Source: Phaseolus vulgaris (Eukaryota; Streptophyta; Magnoliopsida; Fabales; Fabaceae). From it: a stretch of 64,000 nt of DNA. The translations under genes and the position numbers were made by a program. The first letter of the stretch is position 1. Each line of letters begins with the position of its first letter. The notes beneath the pieces were generated by a model that was given only the letters and a program-made list of their open reading frames with translations, had not been told where the DNA came from and ran no database searches. Shown here piece after piece: positions 59,490-64,000 of this stretch. Location of the stretch: positions 40,983,393 to 41,047,392 of the forward strand of contig NC_023756.2 of NCBI RefSeq assembly GCF_000499845.2. The letters run 5' to 3'.

Positions 59490-59965
59490 AAAAAATTATT
59501 AAATAAAAACTAATTTTAAAGATTAAAATAATTAATTATTATATTGACTAAATTAAAAACTATCTTATAAACTAAAAATTTATTGATATTTAAAGTAGTT
59601 TTTATTATTAACATTGTTATTTAAAGTAGTTTTTATTATTAACAAAAATTTATATAAAATAGTTTTTAACTTTGGTATCTACACATTAGCTACCAAGGTT
59701 TTAACTACTAATTATTTTATATTCTAAATTAGTCTGGTAGAGACTAATTTAGAATTTAAAATATTAATAGCTAAAACTTTGGTAGCTAATTTACACTAAT
59801 TAAGAAATCATTTTATAAATTTTTATTAGTGATACAAACCACTTTAGATACCACTAATTTTTTAGTCTCTAAAATATATCTAATTTAGTCGATATAGAGA
59901 ATACTTATTTTTTGTCTCTAAATTTTTTTGCTATTTAATGATTTTTATTTGTAATATTTTGTGGC
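59490..59965. mobile_element. Foldback (long palindrome) MITE
   Basis: The sequence is an imperfect inverted repeat centred near 59738 (ctaaattagtct-ggtag-agactaatttag) with arms of about 230 bp. Matching pairs include 'gctaccaaggttttaact' against its copy on the other arm ('agctaaaactttggtagc') and 'atttaaagtagtttttatt' against 'caaaccactttagat'. The left arm contains an internal direct duplication of 'atttaaagtagtttttatta'. Its consensus matches the interior of the 57097-57251 MITE. No target copy was resolved. Confidence 0.8.
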
Positions 59966-60790
59966 ATTAATAATTTTTTTAATATTTAAATTTATTTGTA
60001 ATATTCAATCAGAAATTTTAAAATATTTTGTATATGAGTTGTATCTCATGTTACAAAGTAAGAACGTTTGTGGTAAAAAAATTCCAAAGCTTAAAGTTAT
60101 TTTGGTAATGTATATTAAATAAATAAATTATAAACACAAAATAGTAAAATATTAATGTTAAAAGAATTCTATTAATTTAACACAAAAACCTTATCTTAAA
60201 ATGGAAAAGAAGTTTGTGGTGAAAAAGTCCCCCAAAATTAAAGTTTTTCTAAATTATGCATTTAATTAAAAAAAAAATTAGGAAACATGAAAATTAAATA
60301 TAATCAAATATTGATAATTTTAATGATTAAAAATATAAATGTCACATTTAAAAAGACGATTTGATTAATTTGGTGTACAAATCTTAAATGTTAGTGATGG
60401 CAACAATTGTCCAAAATTAAGCGGAACAAAATTTAAATTAAATCATCTAAATATTAATATAATTTTAATTTTTATTAATTTTAAAAATTATTGTATTTTA
60501 GAATAATAGAAAAAATAATATTTGGGTTGAGGATTATGTTAGAAAAAATAAATCACATGATAAGGAAAAACAAGACGTTACATTTTTTTCCCTATTCTTA
60601 TAAACTAAAATCTAAAACAATTCGTTATTATTTGTTTCACATGTGAAGATTCTTAAGAAAAAATTGTGATATACAACATTCAATCTTCCTTCTTTTTAAA
60701 AAGAATTCGTCTACATCCTTATTTTCATATATTTCTTGCAAATAAAAAATATTGTAAAAATTAGTTTTATTGACTACTTTGTAAAGTTTA

Positions 60791-60833
<43 letters not shown>

Positions 60834-61355
60834 CCCGTTACTATATTTTAAAAGCGTTAATCTCAATAGAATAATGCACATATATAACAAATAGTAACAG
60901 TACTTTAGTTAGATGAAAAGATAAATATGTAGATTATAAATTATTTCAGAATATATATATATATATATATATAATTATAGAATTGATTCTTTCTAACAAT
61001 GTTTATATTCATTTTAAAGGTCGAAAATTTAAGTTACAATTAAAATTTACGTTTCTTTCAATTTGAAAGCTTGATTAAAGGCAGATTAATTTGGCATTGT
61101 CTAATTTATATGCATGCTTTCTCATTGTTCAATTAAATTCTATCATTTATTATCTTTGTAGGATTAAGTTCTACGTTAATGTACTATCATAAATCATAAA
61201 TCCTAAATTTTAAATTTATCATAAAAAAATAAATATATAATTTAGAATAAGATAATTATTTTTTAAATCCAAGAATATTAAATATGTATCAAAGATTAAT
61301 CACAATTCACATCTTCTGTCGTAAGTGTCTTCTTTAATATTATCATCATACTAAT
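59966..61355. other. AT-rich DNA with two (TA)n microsatellites
   Basis: No gene seen. (AT)n runs lie at 60795-60830 and 60951-60973. Confidence 0.6.
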
Positions 61356-61359
61356 AATG

Positions 61360-61644
61360 CATATTATACCGGTACTAAGAGACATATTTTAGTGGTTCTA
61401 CTACCTATATAAATTTTAACAATGTAAAATGTCAACCACATATTATATCGGTTGTAAAAAATCAGTGTAATACATATTAAAATTTGAATAAAATAATTCA
61501 AAAATATAACACCCAAAAGGGACAAATTACATTGATTGTTAGTCTCAATCAATGTAATATGTGCACTGAGTATGTGATTTTGGACCACTTATTACACTAG
61601 TTGAAAGTTCCAATTGATTAAGACCACAACTGGTGTAATATGTG
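61360..61644. repeat. Seven inverted and direct copies of a CATATTACAC(T/C)GGTTG-like word
   Basis: Forward forms: 61360 (catattataccggtac), 61439 (catattatatcggttg), 61526 (attacattgattg) and 61591 (attacactagttg). Inverted forms: 61463 (cagtgtaatacat), 61546 (caatcaatgtaatatg) and 61627 (caactggtgtaatatg). Such mixed-orientation words are typical of CACTA subterminal regions and would mark the 3' side of the element whose C48 pseudogene lies at 62438-63960. No CACTA terminus was identified. Confidence 0.7.
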
Positions 61645-61649
61645 ACATT

Positions 61650-62437
61650 TTTTTTATAAATTTATTAAAATGTGATTTTCCCAACTTGTAACATTTATCA
61701 AACTAGAATTCCAGCCAGATTGATTTTTTTTTTGTTAAGCAAGAAAATATAAATGATGATTTAAAACAGTAAAAAATGCAAGTTGACTCCCAAGTTCTTC
61801 CTCTAATGAATTCCTCACAGGTTCTCTAAAAATTATTTCTTTCTCAATTCTCAAATAGAGATAAACCAGATTTAACATGCATCAATTTGATTCAACTTGA
61901 AACTCACTTGTAAAGCGTGCGTTTACTGGTTTAATCAGTATCCACTTTGTTCCATGCATATACTCTATGTGAATGACTATTCTCTCTCTCTTGAATCATG
62001 CGTCCAAGAAATTAATTAGAACAATGTGAACTAACTAAGAAACCAAAGTTTAAGATAAGGAAGACTCTCAATCATGCGTTCAAGTACAACCTCTCACAAA
62101 AACCAGTTTTCCAAGAGATTAAAATATTAAACAATTGCTATAAAGAATTAAAAAACGAAACTTTTATTGACCAAAACCTCAGAACTCAATAGGAAATTAC
62201 AAAGGAATCAACCAAAAAGGTTTAGCTTTTCATGCGTGGCAAAACAAAAGAATTACAAAGAAAAAAAAAACTAAGTCTAAAATGTGTTTGCTCCTCTAAA
62301 ACGCGATATCCCAAAAACTCCCCCAGCCATATTGATTTCTATATGTAGAAATATACAAACTTTCAATTGAAACTAATCAAAATAGTATAATTACATCTAA
62401 TGAAAATGTATATATATATGTAGAAAGTTACAAATCA
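61650..62437. other. Unassigned sequence between subterminal repeats and C48 pseudogene
   Basis: Less AT-rich than its surroundings, with no ORF or motif recognised. 'aatcatgcgtccaag' (61995) and 'aatcatgcgttcaag' (62070) form a short direct repeat. It may be 3' untranslated element DNA or a nested insertion. Confidence 0.45.
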
Positions 62438-63960
62438 TTACATGTTTTCATTCCTAATTTGTAGAAAATATTTGGACCAATTTTGACGGATTTGTTCAAG
62501 AGTTCGTGTGTTTAGTGGCTCGGTTTGTGCACAAAGCTGAGAAATATAATAGTATACATTAGTGTTTGCACAAACAAATATGAATTTATAATGAAAAGTT
62601 AGAGTATTTAAAATCTTATAATACTTACTCCCAAGAGTCTATAATATTCACACAGACTGTGGTCTACATCCAATGCATTATATAATAACCACATTCATAG
62701 TTTCCTTGTTGCTTATTACACTATTATTAAATATAAGTAACAGTTAATTTAATTGAACAACTAAAAAAAGGAAAACTTAGTAGTTTCAATGAAGAGGTAA
62801 ATATATACCCTAGGATAAATCTAACATAGAGTTTGTGATGATGAAGTGAATCTATCCTTTAAGACACCGCATACATTAATTGCACTAAAAAGAGAAAAAT
62901 CATTAGTAATTCAAAATAAATTATATAATTTACAATAACATACCTTTGTACTATGGTCTTCATATTTGGACTTGGCTTTCTATGAAGTGAACAAAACCAG
63001 ACAATAGTATTGTTTGTGGGGCAAATAAGCATCAATTGCTAGTGAGACATGGTATAAAACATTTCATTAGTCATTTTTAAAATTATGTAAACTCTAAATG
63101 TAACAAGTTTTACTTATCCATTTATAAAAGGAGCCATATAAATCCTCTTTTTGGATGTCTGAATCCATCTTTAAATGTAAGTCTGACAATCAATTATTTT
63201 TATTTTTGGACTTTTATATGAATCGTGGTTCAAGGAAACCATAAATATCAACATTTCTCATGTTGATAATTATCTTATTTATATACCTACATTGTTAATA
63301 TAAATATCAGTGACATGATTCATGAAACATCATTCGACTAAATAACATGTAATTATTAAGGGTACTTACATCATCCGTAGTTGAATAACTACGATATTCA
63401 ACAATTGATTACCCTGGATGATTTTAAAGACATCTTGCATGATTATGTACAATGGTATACTACCATTGTCAACACCAAATAATGTGGCATCCCAAGGAAT
63501 CACACAAGAATCCTTAAACATTTAATGTGAAACCCTAACCAACTCCTATATTGAATTCACATATGGTTGGATTTGTTGTTGCAGTTGAGGCTTAAATCAC
63601 CACCAATTGGGGCATTTTGTCTCGTACCAGAGTCTTGTAAAACATAATAACAAATATAAATCATAAATCTAAAAAATCATTAATAGCCCTAAATGAAATA
63701 TACCTGATAAATTTTTGAAATGACCTTAATCAAATGTGTAGGCCATGCAATAAGTGTTCCAAGTGCCTCTCCCATTGTATTAACCTCTGTATTAACATCT
63801 GTTGTGGGAACTAGAACTACAACAAACACATCTCTAACTTTTTCAACCACCACTCTAGAGAAATCACTCTGCATGGACATGGTGTGCATGATTGAACCTC
63901 TTGGATACACTCTCCCAATGGCCATGACAGAGGAGGTATTCCTTCAACAAACAACATGCA
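62438..63960 (-). pseudogene. CACTA-associated protein with Ulp1/C48 cysteine-protease domain, broken
   Basis: Minus-strand pieces in order: GRVYPRGS and GEALGTLIAWPTHL (63925-63704, DUF8039-like, ending at a splice donor); PWDATLFGVDNGSIPLYI and IIQGNQLLNIVVIQL (about 63500-63380); YGFLEPRFI, stop (near 63230); H, stop, QLMLICPTNNTIVWFCSL (63044-62985), with the catalytic His beside a TAG where the family has Trp; YECGYYIMHWM, stop (62699-62665), with the catalytic Cys at 62691-62693; and NTRTLEQIRQNWSKYFL (about 62510-62460). The stop at 62438 is the natural end. Several stops make it dead. In CACTA elements such genes accompany TNP2. The 5' part may run beyond the window. Confidence 0.8.
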
Positions 63961-64000
63961 CTGATAGGAGGATTAAGTATCATCATCTTCTAAGTCCTCC

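Overview
The window is plant nuclear DNA, most probably from a warm-season legume (Phaseoleae, Vigna/Phaseolus-like). Support comes from the strongly AT-rich intergenic DNA, GT-AG introns, a plant IQD gene, a RAD6-type UBC gene, a plant Golgi-type rhomboid gene, a nuclear tRNA-Val, and repeat words (such as ATAATCGATTAT and CTCGCTCAAGCGAG) that I remember from Phaseoleae repeats. The species call is inference.

Only three ordinary protein genes and one tRNA are supported. They are an IQ67-domain calmodulin-binding protein (+, 9587-13859, 4 exons, 471 aa), tRNA-Val(AAC) (+, 18322-18395), a RAD6/UBC1-3-type ubiquitin-conjugating enzyme (+, 29239-32125, 5 coding exons, 152 aa) and a rhomboid-like protease (-, 51900-49393, 5 exons, 327 aa). 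All exon phases close, and the catalytic residues of both enzymes are present. The three protein genes act in unrelated processes: cytoskeletal or calmodulin scaffolding, ubiquitination and intramembrane proteolysis.

Much of the rest is transposable-element DNA. From left to right: a Tat/Ogre-like LTR relic (about 0.28-1.0 kb); a repeat element carrying CTCGCTCAAGCGAG words (6.35-8.3 kb); a decayed CACTA (En/Spm) element with TNP2 and C48-protease remains (18.8-22.8 kb); a Tat Ty3/gypsy relic interrupted by a Ty1/copia relic (24.6-27.4 kb); a 730-bp non-autonomous Mutator-like element with a 9-bp target duplication and ten hairpin words (32.9-33.7 kb); a large PIF/Harbinger element with a complete three-exon transposase, a Myb-like ORF1 and two extra decayed ORFs (34.1-42.5 kb), abutted by a short deletion derivative (42.5-43.2 kb); and a young Ty3/gypsy chromovirus with two 430-bp LTRs and a 5-bp target duplication (43.7-49.1 kb).

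The right third (52-64 kb) has no intact gene. It holds a G-box-rich orphan promoter-like island, a 49-bp satellite with an emerging 4-unit higher-order period, a one-ended CACTA-type MITE inside that satellite, a minus-strand TNP2 fragment, a long foldback element, and at the edge a minus-strand Ulp1/C48 protease pseudogene of another CACTA element.

The points most worth following are: the Harbinger transposase, whose reading frame is intact but whose family-invariant catalytic Glu is Lys; the extra ORFs in that element; the triplicated element end; three independent arrays of short palindromic words, two of them inside recognised DNA transposons; and coding sequence that runs into the LTR of the chromovirus.
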